Assembly: GCF_014126825.1 (NCBI RefSeq) | Contig: NZ_CP059900.1 | Span: 4,168,954-4,232,953, forward strand | DNA from: Tomitella gaofuii | Lineage (GTDB): Bacteria > Actinomycetota > Actinomycetes > Mycobacteriales > Mycobacteriaceae | Direction: 5' to 3' | DNA length: 64,000 nucleotides | Part shown: positions 36,002 to 43,955 of the stretch, in pieces | Numbering within the stretch: position 1 is the stretch's first letter | How the letters are laid out: each line of letters starts with the position of its first letter | Translations under genes and position numbers: made by a program | The notes under the pieces: model-generated | What the model was told of the DNA's origin: nothing | Seen by the model: the letters and a program-made list of their open reading frames with translations, nothing else | Databases searched by the model: none

Positions 36002-37548
36002 CAGAGCAGTCCTTCCGGGATGGCGGGCACGCGGGCCGCCGCCTCGTCGGTCACGGTGAACCCCAGCCGGTGCAGCTGCCCGGCGGGCAGGTCGGCGACG
36101 GTGTCCACCGCGCCCAGGAAGCGGTCCTGCTCGTCGGGGGCGACGATGCCGTCGGCGAGCGACCGGAACTTGGCCACGTACCGGGAGCGGGTGAACGGGT
36201 GGGCGCCCTGCGGGTGGGCGTCCGCCACGGAAAGCTCGTCGACGATCGTCTCGCCGGAGTCCAGGGTGATCTCGGCGCGCGCGCCGAAGGCCCGCTTGCC
36301 CGGGTCGGGGTCGTGGTAGCGCCGGGTCCACTCGGGGTCCTCGGCGGTGGAGACCTTCCGCCACAGCTCCACGGTGTCGGGCCGCCGGGCACGCTCGGGG
36401 GCATAGGAGCGCTCATGGTGCCATTCGCCGTCCTGCAACGCGACGGCGAAGACGTACATCACCGAGTGGTCGAGGGTCTCGCGGCTCGCGTGCGGATCGA
36501 ACTTCTGCGGGTCGTCCGCGCCGGTGCCGATGACGTTGTGCGTGTGGTCGCTGGTGTGCAGGGTGACGGAGGAGATCCGCGCCGGGTCGCCGACCCGCTC
36601 CCGGAGCCGGAATGCCAGGTCGATGACCGCCTGCGCCTGGTATTCCGCCGAGTGCTCCTTGGTGTAACTGTCGAGGATGGCGCGCTTCGGGGAGCCGTCC
36701 GCGGGCAGCGGCACCCGGTATTCGGCGTCGGGCCCGCCCAGGAGCCAGGCGATCACGCCGTCCTCGCCCTCCCAGATCGGCGCCGGCGCACCCTCGCCGC
36801 GCATGGCGCGGTCGACGGCCTCGACGGCGGCCTTGCCCGCATGGGCGGGGGCGTAGGCCTTCCAGCTCGAGATCGCGCCCTTGCGGGACTGCCGCGTCGC
36901 GGTGGTGGTGTGCAGGGCCTGGCCGATCGCCTGATAGATCACCTCCGGCTCGAGGCGGAGCAGGGTGCCGATCCCCGCCGCGACCGACGGCCCCAGGTGG
37001 GCGACGTGGTCGATCTTGTGCTCGTGCAAGCACATCCCGCGCGCCAGGTCGATCTGGATCTCATATCCGGTGGCGATGCCGCGCACGAGGTCCGCGCCGG
37101 AGACGCCGGCGTGCTGCGCCACGGCGACGATCGGGGGGATGTTGTCGCCCGGGTGCGAGTATTCGGCCGCCAGGAACGTGTCGTGGAAGTCGAGTTCGCG
37201 CACCGCGACGCCGTTGGCCCATGCCGCCCACTCGGGGGCGAAGCGGCCGTGGACACCCCACACCGTGCCGCCCGGGGAGTACGGGCGCACCAGCGCCTGC
37301 GCCCGGGCCGCCGCGACCGGGCGGCGGGCGAACGCGGCGGCTGCCGCCGCGGCGTCGTCGATGATCCGGTTGACCACCATCTCCCGCACGTCGTCGTCGA
37401 CGGCGACGGGATCGGCCGCGACCCGCGCGATCTTCCACGCCAGGTGCTCGTCGCGCGGGAAGTCCTCCGCGGATCGGCGGGTACGGACCACGTGGGTCCG
37501 CATCTGCCGTGCACCCGGCTGCGTCGCGGTGTCGGGCTCCTCCAGCAT
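36001..37548 (-). CDS. prpD: 2-methylcitrate dehydratase (MmgE/PrpD family)
   Basis: 515-residue MmgE/PrpD protein that dehydrates 2-methylcitrate in propionate catabolism. [33 protein letters not shown] is the family active-site block. [32 protein letters not shown] and [35 protein letters not shown] follow in normal order. First gene of the leftward prpDBC operon. The 146-bp divergent gap to the AEC transporter shows no clear operator, and no PrpR regulator is adjacent. A start at Met16 ([15 protein letters not shown]) is also possible. Confidence 0.95.
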   Translation of the reverse strand: MLEEPDTATQPGARQMRTHVVRTRRSAEDFPRDEHLAWKIARVAADPVAVDDDVREMVVNRIIDDAAAAAAAFARRPVAAARAQALVRPYSPGGTVWGVHGRFAPEWAAWANGVAVRELDFHDTFLAAEYSHPGDNIPPIVAVAQHAGVSGADLVRGIATGYEIQIDLARGMCLHEHKIDHVAHLGPSVAAGIGTLLRLEPEVIYQAIGQALHTTTATRQSRKGAISSWKAYAPAHAGKAAVEAVDRAMRGEGAPAPIWEGEDGVIAWLLGGPDAEYRVPLPADGSPKRAILDSYTKEHSAEYQAQAVIDLAFRLRERVGDPARISSVTLHTSDHTHNVIGTGADDPQKFDPHASRETLDHSVMYVFAVALQDGEWHHERSYAPERARRPDTVELWRKVSTAEDPEWTRRYHDPDPGKRAFGARAEITLDSGETIVDELSVADAHPQGAHPFTRSRYVAKFRSLADGIVAPDEQDRFLGAVDTVADLPAGQLHRLGFTVTDEAAARVPAIPEGLL

Positions 37549-37694
37549 GCGGCCTCCAGCGTTGCGCTCGTCGCCCGGATCCGCCGCTGCGGCCTCGCGG
37601 GCCCCTTCTTCCGACGCTACTCGCGCCGCGGCCCACCGCCGCCCGCCCTAGACTTGCCGGGTTCCCCGCAGCCGCGTCCCCGGAGGTGCCCCGC

Positions 37695-38621
37695 GTGTCC
37701 GGTGTGCTCTCGGGGTTTGTGGTGATCTTCGTGGTGATCGCCGTCGGCTACCTGCTGGGCCGGCGCGGCACGCTGGGAGGCCAGGGCCGGATGGTGCTCA
37801 CCCGCCTGGTGTTCTACGTGGCCACCCCGGCGCTGCTCATCGACGTGGTGGCGCATGCCGACCTGCAGACGCTGTTCTCGTCGGGACTTGCCGTCGCCGC
37901 GGGCACCGCCCTCGCCGTGGCCGTCGTGTACGCGGCGGTGGCGCGGTACGTCCTGCGGCGTGCGGGGCCCGAGGTGATGGTGGGCGCCATGGCGTCGTCG
38001 TACCTCAACGGCGGCAACCTGGGCATCCCCATCGCCGTGTTCGTCCTCGGCGACGCATCGTATGTGGCGCCGGTGATGCTGTTCCAGATCATCGTGTACG
38101 CACCGATCGCCCTGACCGTTCTGGACGTGACCACCACCGGGCGGGCCGGCTCGCTGCGCGGCGTGGCGGCGTCGATCGTGCGCAACCCCATCGCGCTCGG
38201 CGGCATCGCGGGCCTGGTCCTGTCGGCGGCCCGGTGGCTGCCGCCCGAGCCGATCATGGACTCGATCTCGCTGATCGGCGGCGCCGCCGTGCCGGGCGCG
38301 CTCATGGCGTTCGGCTTGTCGCTCTCCGGGGCGCAGGTGCTCAAGAAGGGCACGAGCCCCCGGCGCGATGTGGCCGTCGCTTCCCTGCTCAAGGCCGTCG
38401 CGCAGCCGGTCCTGGCCTACCTGCTGGGCCGGTACGGGCTGGGGCTCGACGGGCATGCACTGTTCGCGGTGGTCGTCGTCTCCGCGCTGCCCACCGCGCA
38501 GAACGTGTTCATCTACGCCTCGAAGTACGGGCGGGGCACGGTGCTGGCGCGCGACGCCGCCCTGGTCACCACCATCGCCGCGGTGCCCGTGATCCTCGTG
38601 GTCTCCGCGCTGCTGGGGTGA
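37695..38621 (+). CDS. AEC family transporter (auxin-efflux-carrier type permease)
   Basis: 308-residue permease with about ten hydrophobic helices. VSGVLSGFVVIFVVIAVGYLLGRRG opens the protein (GTG 37695, gaggtgcc upstream). The family blocks SYLNGGNLGIPIAVFVLGDAS and NPIALGGIAGLVLS are present, with ALPTAQNVFIYASKYGRG near the end. AEC relatives in bacteria move malate, malonate or other carboxylates. Its position divergent from prpD suggests organic-acid transport, but that is only contextual. Confidence 0.87.
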   Translation: MSGVLSGFVVIFVVIAVGYLLGRRGTLGGQGRMVLTRLVFYVATPALLIDVVAHADLQTLFSSGLAVAAGTALAVAVVYAAVARYVLRRAGPEVMVGAMASSYLNGGNLGIPIAVFVLGDASYVAPVMLFQIIVYAPIALTVLDVTTTGRAGSLRGVAASIVRNPIALGGIAGLVLSAARWLPPEPIMDSISLIGGAAVPGALMAFGLSLSGAQVLKKGTSPRRDVAVASLLKAVAQPVLAYLLGRYGLGLDGHALFAVVVVSALPTAQNVFIYASKYGRGTVLARDAALVTTIAAVPVILVVSALLG

Positions 38622-38673
38622 GCTCGGGGTGCGGGGCCGCACTCAGCCTGCCTGCCCCTCGCAACCCGCAGCC

Positions 38674-38727
38674 TTTGGTGGACATTTGGCTGGTTTTCCG
38701 CCGACTTCCAGCCAAATGTCCACCAAA
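38674..38727. repeat. Palindromic repeat, left copy
   Basis: 54-bp element with perfect 20-bp inverted arms: TTTGGTGGACATTTGGCTGG and its reverse complement, 14-nt loop. A further GC-rich inverted pair (GCCTGCCCC / GGGGCAGGC) lies just outside. It sits between the convergent AEC and DUF559 genes and matches the element at 39731-39784 in 47 of 54 positions. It could act as a terminator, but two similar copies flanking one gene suggest a dispersed repeat family. Confidence 0.88.
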
Positions 38728-38746
38728 CGCGGGGCAGGCGGGCTGT

Positions 38747-39658
38747 TCACAGAGCGGGCAGTTCCCCGGGGTCTGCGCCGGCCGCCAGCAAGGCGTCGCG
38801 CACGTCGCGGAGGAACCTGTCGAGCCCGTCGCCGCGCAGATGGCGGGCCCGTACCCGCACCCAGTTCCAGCCGTCCTTGTACAGCGCGTTCCCTCGGCGC
38901 ACGTCCTTGTCCAATTGCGCTCGTTCCGTATGACCGCCGCCCTCGTAGTCCAGCAGCACCCGCCAGCGTCGCCACCCCAGGTCGATGTACCCGCGAAACG
39001 CCCCGTCGCCGGTGCGCACGTAGATCTGCGACTCCGGCGGCGGGAAGCCTGCACGGACTATCGCCAGGCGCATTCGAGTTTCCTGCGGCGAGTCGGCACC
39101 CTCATCCGAGAGTGCGATCACCTCACTCGCCCGCCGCGCGCCGTGCACTCGCGGATGGCATCGCGCATAGAGCTCCAGTTGATGCTTGCGCACACTGCGG
39201 GTCCTGTACATGGCGTCGACCTTGATCACGGCATCGTCCCCGGGGACGCGGCGCGCCAGATCGAATGCCGTTCGTGCGGGCGAAGTGATCGCGACGCCCC
39301 GGATCGTGACGATGTCTTCTTCGCCGAGCCTGTCGCGATACACGTCCACACCTTCGAGTGCCTGCACCGCGTGGTGACTGTTGCAGGCGCCGCGTTCGTC
39401 GTCACCGATCCACTTCGCGCCCCAGAATGCGGCGGCGGACCTGCCGGCCAGCACAACCCGGCAGCGGCTGCTCGGCTTGCTCGCCGCCCAGACGGCGATC
39501 GCCTCGGCACGTCGCGCCGCAGTCATCGGAACGCCCCTGAGGAGGTAGACCCCCGGCAGGATTCGCTTGCACTTCTTACGTACGAAATCCCTGGTCACAC
39601 GACCGCTTGATATCGCATCCGCCGCCTGGAACGGCTCGCTCCCCTCCACAACCGTCAT
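38747..39658 (-). CDS. AbiEi-like / DUF559 domain protein flanked by palindromic repeats
   Basis: 303-residue protein. The N-terminal winged-helix-like part ISSGRVTRDFVRKKCKRILPGVYLLRG resembles type IV toxin-antitoxin AbiEi antitoxin domains. A middle part has RTAFDLARRVPGDDAVIKVDAM. The C-terminal DUF559/Vsr-like nuclease-fold part carries RGYIDLGWRRWRVLLDYEGGGH and RGNALYKDGWNWVRVRARHL, with candidate acidic residues in YIDLGW and LDYEGGGH. No AbiEii toxin gene is adjacent. The gene is bracketed by two copies of a 54-bp palindrome. Function unknown; the gene-plus-repeat unit may be mobile or selfish. Confidence 0.78.
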   Translation of the reverse strand: MTVVEGSEPFQAADAISSGRVTRDFVRKKCKRILPGVYLLRGVPMTAARRAEAIAVWAASKPSSRCRVVLAGRSAAAFWGAKWIGDDERGACNSHHAVQALEGVDVYRDRLGEEDIVTIRGVAITSPARTAFDLARRVPGDDAVIKVDAMYRTRSVRKHQLELYARCHPRVHGARRASEVIALSDEGADSPQETRMRLAIVRAGFPPPESQIYVRTGDGAFRGYIDLGWRRWRVLLDYEGGGHTERAQLDKDVRRGNALYKDGWNWVRVRARHLRGDGLDRFLRDVRDALLAAGADPGELPAL

Positions 39659-39730
39659 GATCGCACCGATAGGAGGGGTTCACCGTCGCGAGAACCACCG
39701 CCTGTGGATAACTCCCGATGCGCAGCGCGC

Positions 39731-39784
39731 TTTGGTGGACATTCGGTTGAGATTCAGCCGATTTCCAGCCAAATGTCCACCAAA
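39731..39784. repeat. Palindromic repeat, right copy
   Basis: 54-bp element sharing both ends (TTTGGTGGACATT and CCAGCCAAATGTCCACCAAA) with the left copy at 38674; seven substitutions, mostly in the left arm and loop, weaken the hairpin. It lies between the start of the DUF559 gene and the end of the VOC-family gene, 26 bp from the latter. Confidence 0.85.
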
Positions 39785-39810
39785 CGCCGGGCACTCGGGG
39801 TGCCGGGACG

Positions 39811-40332
39811 TCACCGCGCGCGGATCTGCTCCCACACGTCGAAGTCCTCGCGCGGCCCGCCGGGGGTGTCGGCCCCGTACTTGGCGATCTCCGCGTCGAG
39901 ATCCAGCGGCCGGGTGGGCGGGGTGCCGGGCTTGAGCTCGTCGAGGATGGAAGCGTCGGGCACCATCCAGCACACCTCGAACTCGATGCCGTCCGGGTCC
40001 GCCCCGTAGAGGGCCTTGGTGGAACCGTGGTCGCCGGCGCCGGTGAGGGCGCCCGCCTCGGAGAGCCGCCGCCCCATCTCCGCCAGCGCGCCGAGCGTGT
40101 CCACCTCCCACGCCAGGTGGTAGAGCCCCACGCCGCGCGCCGGCCGGGGACCGGTGTCGCCCACCTGGAACAGGCCCAGGTCGTGGTCGTTGGCCGAGTC
40201 GGCCGCCTGCAGGAACGCCGCGCCCGGGAACTGGCTGAGCACCCGGAATCCCAGGGTTCCCACGTAGAAGTCGACGCTGCGCTGCAGGTCCGACACGTAC
40301 AGCACGGCATGGTTGAGGCGCTTGATCGACAT
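39811..40332 (-). CDS. VOC-superfamily (glyoxalase/extradiol dioxygenase-like) protein
   Basis: 173-residue vicinal-oxygen-chelate protein with two beta-alpha-beta-beta-beta modules. Metal ligands are at the expected places: His in RLNHAVLYV, His in LYHLAWEVD and Glu in IEFEVCW. ATG 40332 (MSIKRLNHAV) is preferred over a longer arginine-rich reading. The C-terminal extension LDLDAEIAKYGADTPGGPREDFDVWEQIRAR is typical of the larger VOC proteins of actinobacteria. Substrate unknown: catechol-like dioxygenase or glyoxalase-type isomerase. Confidence 0.85.
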   Translation of the reverse strand: MSIKRLNHAVLYVSDLQRSVDFYVGTLGFRVLSQFPGAAFLQAADSANDHDLGLFQVGDTGPRPARGVGLYHLAWEVDTLGALAEMGRRLSEAGALTGAGDHGSTKALYGADPDGIEFEVCWMVPDASILDELKPGTPPTRPLDLDAEIAKYGADTPGGPREDFDVWEQIRAR

Positions 40333-40430
40333 GGCCTCATTGTCCCACCCGGCGTTGTCCCGCTCGGCGTCGCGCGCCGACCGGTCCTGCCCCGCGGGGC
40401 GCACCTCGCGCACCCCACGCTCACGGCAGG

Positions 40431-41177
40431 ATGGCCACCATGGACGACTCCCATGATCGTGTGCCGCGCAGTGGAACGCCGTTCTCCGGTGCGCTGCTGA
40501 GCGACGACGCGTGGCTCGCGCGGCGGGTCGCCGACACGCGCCGCAGGTGGAGCTGCCGCGACGACCGCACCGCAGGAACCCTCTGGTGGTACTCGGCCGC
40601 GGCGGTGCTCACCGACGCCGGCCCGCGGATGCTGCTCGCACACGGCGTCGCTCCCGACCCTGCTCTGGACCGGCTCCAGTGCACGCTCACCGAACAGGGC
40701 TACCTCGGTGCGGTTCGCGCAGACGGCGGTGTGCGCGAGCCCGGCGAGTACGGCGCGGCCCTGGCGTCGGCGCTCTCGGTGGTCATCGCGCCGCTGTCCG
40801 CCGTGTCGGGGGCGTCGGAGCGGGCGTTGTGGGCCGTGGCGTCGGATGCGCTCGCGGGCCGTGCGCTCGCCGCCGGCTCCGCGGCCGGTCGACTCGCCGA
40901 GGCCTGCACCCTCGCGCGCCGTCTCACCGTGCCGCCGTTGGTGCCGGCACGGTTCGACGACGTCGTGCCGCACCCGGACACGCCGCCCACGGACCGGATC
41001 CGGCGGCTGCCCGCCGATCCATCCTCTCCTGTGCCGGCGACGGGCCGGCGGATAGTGCGGCGCTGCTCGTGCTGCCTGATCTTCCAGGCGCCGGGTCAGG
41101 CGAAGTGCGTGAGCTGCCCGCGTCGCAGCCCTGCCGACCGGGATGCGGCGCTCGCAGCATGGTTCCGGAGCTCCTGA
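40431..41177 (+). CDS. FhuF-like 2Fe-2S protein, second paralogue
   Basis: 248-residue paralogue of the FhuF-like protein at 7828-8631, sharing WLARRV.DT.RRW.C.DDRTAGTLWWYS-type blocks, the VSGASERALWA segment and the cluster motif CSCCLIFQAPGQAKCVSC (CC-X10-C-X2-C). The downstream ATG at 40440 has the better ribosome-binding spacing. Stand-alone gene, divergent from the VOC gene; I see neither a cobalamin riboswitch nor an iron box in the 98-bp upstream gap. Probable ferric-siderophore or related reductase. Confidence 0.78.
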   Translation: MATMDDSHDRVPRSGTPFSGALLSDDAWLARRVADTRRRWSCRDDRTAGTLWWYSAAAVLTDAGPRMLLAHGVAPDPALDRLQCTLTEQGYLGAVRADGGVREPGEYGAALASALSVVIAPLSAVSGASERALWAVASDALAGRALAAGSAAGRLAEACTLARRLTVPPLVPARFDDVVPHPDTPPTDRIRRLPADPSSPVPATGRRIVRRCSCCLIFQAPGQAKCVSCPRRSPADRDAALAAWFRSS

Positions 41178-41318
41178 TCCCCGCCTGACGCGGTCCGTGT
41201 GCGAGGCCGCCCGGTCGCCCCCCTTTCCGCGTGCGACGCAATCCGCAACGTTACATAATCGAGATCTTCACACATGTAATAACTGCCGAATTGTCTTAAT
41301 TCAATGGCCCTGCCAGTG

Positions 41319-41349
41319 CAGTCCAATTCCGTCTGGCGGGATTGGACTG
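41319..41349. promoter_or_regulatory. Inverted repeat in an AT-rich leader upstream of the YdcF-like gene
   Basis: CAGTCCAAT / ATTGGACTG, perfect 9-bp arms with a 13-bp spacer, 52 bp before the ATG at 41402. The preceding 41225-41310 stretch is unusually AT-rich for this window and also contains TTACAT..ATGTAA arms. Either an operator or a 5'-UTR hairpin. Confidence 0.55.
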
Positions 41350-41401
41350 ACACACGTACCTTCCCTCCCGTCGTAACACCTGAACGGGGAGGTCAACACG
41401 A

Positions 41402-42199
41402 ATGAAGGTTTTCACGACCGCATCCGCATCCCGGTCGCGCGGCCTTTCGGCCGTCGGCGCGGCAGCCGCATCCGTCGCGATCGCGGCGACCACGGCGATC
41501 GCCGCGCCGGGCGCTGCCGGCGCCTCGTCGCTGTCGCCCAGTGCGCTGCTCGAGTCCGCGGGCGTCCCCCCGCGCATCGCCGCGCTGGCCGACTCCGGCA
41601 GCCTCTCGGTCGAGTCGGTGGACCTGATCCCCGAAGCGATCGCCGCCGTATCCGGGTCGGTGGGGCTGCCGACCACCGTTTCCAACGCGATCCTGTCCAC
41701 CGTCGGCGGATGCCGGAGCGACGCCCCCGAGGCCATCATCGCCTGCACGGAAGACCAGACACTCACCACCGAACCGCCGCTGTCGCTGCGCGTCAACCCG
41801 GCGAATACGGACATCGTCGTCCTCGGCGCGGGACTGCACGAGGACGGCTCCATGCGCCCAGTGCTGGAAAGCCGTCTGCGCGCAGCACTCGCACTGGCGA
41901 ACAGCTTCCCGTCCGCGCCGATCATCGTCACGGGAGGCGTGCCGCAGAGCGGGCGCACCGAGGCCGACGCGATGTTCGACTGGCTCGTCGCCAATGGAGT
42001 CCCCGCCGAGAGAATCACGAAGGAAGAACGGTCCACCTCGACCGTCGAGAACGCGCAGTTCACGGACGAGATCCTCGATGCGCGGCGATCGCCCGCGGCG
42101 GTCGTCGTCACCTCACCCGGGCACCTGCAGCGCGCGCTGGTCGACTTCCGCAAGGCCGTCGACGGGCAGCGATCGATTCAGGGCGTTGTCGCACCGTAG
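41402..42199 (+). CDS. Secreted YdcF/ElyC-like (DUF218) protein
   Basis: 265-residue exported protein. A Sec signal peptide covers about residues 1-40 (basic MKVFTTASASRSRG, hydrophobic AVGAAAASVAIAATTAIA, cleavage near AGA-SS). A helical region and a Cys pair (GGCRSDAPEAIIAC) follow. The DUF218 domain runs from about residue 135: DIVVLGAGLHEDGSMRPVLESRLRAALALA, IIVTGG, ANGVPAERITKEERSTSTVENA and VTSPGHLQRAL. The family includes ElyC/SanA, implicated in envelope integrity. ATG is preceded by GGGGAGG. Confidence 0.83.
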   Translation: MKVFTTASASRSRGLSAVGAAAASVAIAATTAIAAPGAAGASSLSPSALLESAGVPPRIAALADSGSLSVESVDLIPEAIAAVSGSVGLPTTVSNAILSTVGGCRSDAPEAIIACTEDQTLTTEPPLSLRVNPANTDIVVLGAGLHEDGSMRPVLESRLRAALALANSFPSAPIIVTGGVPQSGRTEADAMFDWLVANGVPAERITKEERSTSTVENAQFTDEILDARRSPAAVVVTSPGHLQRALVDFRKAVDGQRSIQGVVAP

Positions 42200-42262
42200 G
42201 CCCTGGCGGGCCTGCGTGTCGGCCTGGCGCGGGGCCGCCCGGTCCGTCGCCGCGGACCGGTA

Positions 42263-43129
42263 TCAGCCCACACGCCCGACCCTCATCGACACCGGCCACT
42301 CCACCGGACGCCGTACTTCCCGCGGTCCCCAGAGCCCGGTGATGTCGGCGACGAAACGGTCGTGGAGATCGCTGCGGCCTCGTGCGCGAAGATTACGCGT
42401 CGCCGACCACGTGCCGACATAGCCGAGCAGGTCGTCGAGGGTCCAGGACCTGCGGATCGCGGCGGCGGGTGCCGCACATTCGTCGAAGGGGAACTCGACG
42501 TCCGCGTAGCCGTTCTCCACCATCGCGCGTTCCGGCGGCCAGAATTCGGCGATCTCCTCGCTATAGAATCGCTGGAATCGCACACCCGCAGAGTCGATTC
42601 CCCTATCTCGATCCGATTGCGGCGGATCATCCGCGATACCCGTCCGGCCCGCCGCAGCCCCGGCGCGACCCGCACCGCCATCGACCCGCGGGTCATCGCC
42701 GGGTCTGCCCACGACGAGCTTTCCGTAGGTCGCCAGCGCGACGACCGCGCCGGGGGCGGTCACCCGCCGCACCTCGCCCCAGAACCGGGGCAGGTCGAAC
42801 CAGTGGGCGGCCTGCGCCGCGGTGACCAGGGAAACCGCGCCGTCCGCGATGGGCAGCCTCTCGGCCGTACCGCACGCATACTCGATCCGTCCTCCCGTGC
42901 GGTGCGCGACGGCGTTGGCGAGCTGGTCCGCGCTCGGGTCCACTCCGATGACGGCGGGATACACCGCCGCGAGCTGCTCGGTGAACTGCCCTGTGCCGCA
43001 GCCGACATCGATCACCCAGCGTGCACCCGCCCCGGGCGGCGCTACTTCGGCGAGAAAGCGAACGACCTCCCGCGGGTAGTCGGGACGCGATTGCGCGTAG
43101 TCCGCTCCGCCGTCGCTGAACCAATTCAC
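42263..43129 (-). CDS. Class I SAM-dependent methyltransferase
   Basis: 288-residue methyltransferase from GTG 43129 (VNWFSDGGADYAQSRPDYP, the normal start of this family). Motif I is VIDVGCGTGQF, then IGVDPSADQLANA, GTAERLPIADGAVSLVTAAQAAHWFD and VRRVTAPGAVVALATYGK. Between about residues 135 and 170 there is a low-complexity Gly/Ala/Asp insertion not expected in the family. The C-terminal SWTLDDLLGYVGTWSATRN block is typical. Substrate unknown. The upstream region overlaps the HNH remnant on the other strand. Confidence 0.78.
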   Translation of the reverse strand: MNWFSDGGADYAQSRPDYPREVVRFLAEVAPPGAGARWVIDVGCGTGQFTEQLAAVYPAVIGVDPSADQLANAVAHRTGGRIEYACGTAERLPIADGAVSLVTAAQAAHWFDLPRFWGEVRRVTAPGAVVALATYGKLVVGRPGDDPRVDGGAGRAGAAAGRTGIADDPPQSDRDRGIDSAGVRFQRFYSEEIAEFWPPERAMVENGYADVEFPFDECAAPAAAIRRSWTLDDLLGYVGTWSATRNLRARGRSDLHDRFVADITGLWGPREVRRPVEWPVSMRVGRVG

Positions 43130-43204
43130 CCCGCCAGTGTGCTCCGCCAGGCCACCGGCGTCCGGCTGTCCCGACTCGCAACGCACCGCAACCGCCGGCC
43201 TCAT

Positions 43205-43641
43205 GCCGGCGTTCCGCATGCCCGACGCGCCACCGGTACTGCCGGTTCCACCACCGCATGAAGCACACCGGCCTGTGGCAAGAAGAGATCGACGCGGACC
43301 GGACCCTGCGACTCATTGCGCCGACCGGCCATCGGTACGAGTCCGCCGCGTTCGGAGTACTCGACGTGCTGAGCATCGACGCGGACGAGGTCGCAGACGG
43401 CGCCCATGCGTCGGCGAGGGGCCGCACTGATGAAGCCGCCGGCACCGCCGACACCCCGGGGGCCGACGGACGGAAACCCCGTCGCCGGCGCACCCGCGCC
43501 GAGAATCGCGCGGCCGCCGTCCGCCGCGAACGCCGGGCGTGCCGGGCGAAGCGCACCGGCGGCGTCGGTTCCGGACGGACCGAGTCCGTCGACCCATGGC
43601 AGCCCTCGCCGTCGGAGAACTGCAGCGATGCACCGTTCTGA
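43205..43641 (+). pseudogene. Remnant of a DUF222/HNH endonuclease (13E12-type) gene
   Basis: Read in the frame ending at 43641, the sequence gives CRRSACPTRHRYCRFHHRMKHTG, then LWQEEIDADRTLRLIAPTGHRYES and a basic Arg-rich tail. The CRFHHRMKHTG..W and APTGHRY blocks are the C-terminal end of DUF222-HNH proteins, with the last zinc/His pair kept. The N-terminal DUF222 region and the central DLDH part of the HNH motif are not found upstream, where the methyltransferase occupies the opposite strand. An ATG at 43258 could still express a 127-residue fragment. Confidence 0.65.
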
Positions 43642-43955
43642 ACCGACACGGCCGCCAGAACCGCGTTTGCGGCGTGGACCCGGGCGGCGCTCCCGTTCGT
43701 TTGTCGCGACGCTTCCTGCTGATTCCGACCCCCGCGCACCGTTCGGACGTACCCTGCGAGTACGGCCCCGATCGTCGCCCGGTCGCCCGCACGAAGCCGG
43801 AGGCGCACCCTCCGGATCACCTTCCGCGCTCCGCGCCGAGCGACACCAGGCCGCCGTCCCGGCCGGCCACCGGCCCGCCCGTCCCCGACAGAAAGTCATC
43901 CCACCAGCAACACCGCGAACGTCCCAACGGGGCACGTCATCTCCAGGAGGCACCC
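43642..43955. other. 314-bp intergenic region, no gene seen
   Basis: Between the HNH remnant and the amino-acid dehydrogenase gene. Open frames here are short GC-driven shadows without family resemblance. The promoter of the downstream operon is expected here, but no clear operator or -10/-35 pair was identified. The last 15 bp contain the ribosome-binding site CCAGGAGG. Confidence 0.6.

Noticed and set aside
38674-38727. Simple rho-independent terminator
   Set aside because: A hairpin between convergent genes fits, but a near-identical copy at 39731 on the other side of the same gene suggests a repeat family; terminator activity may still be a by-product.
38747-39658. Functional type IV toxin-antitoxin pair (AbiE)
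   Set aside because: No AbiEii nucleotidyltransferase gene is next to it, and the protein has its own C-terminal nuclease-like domain.
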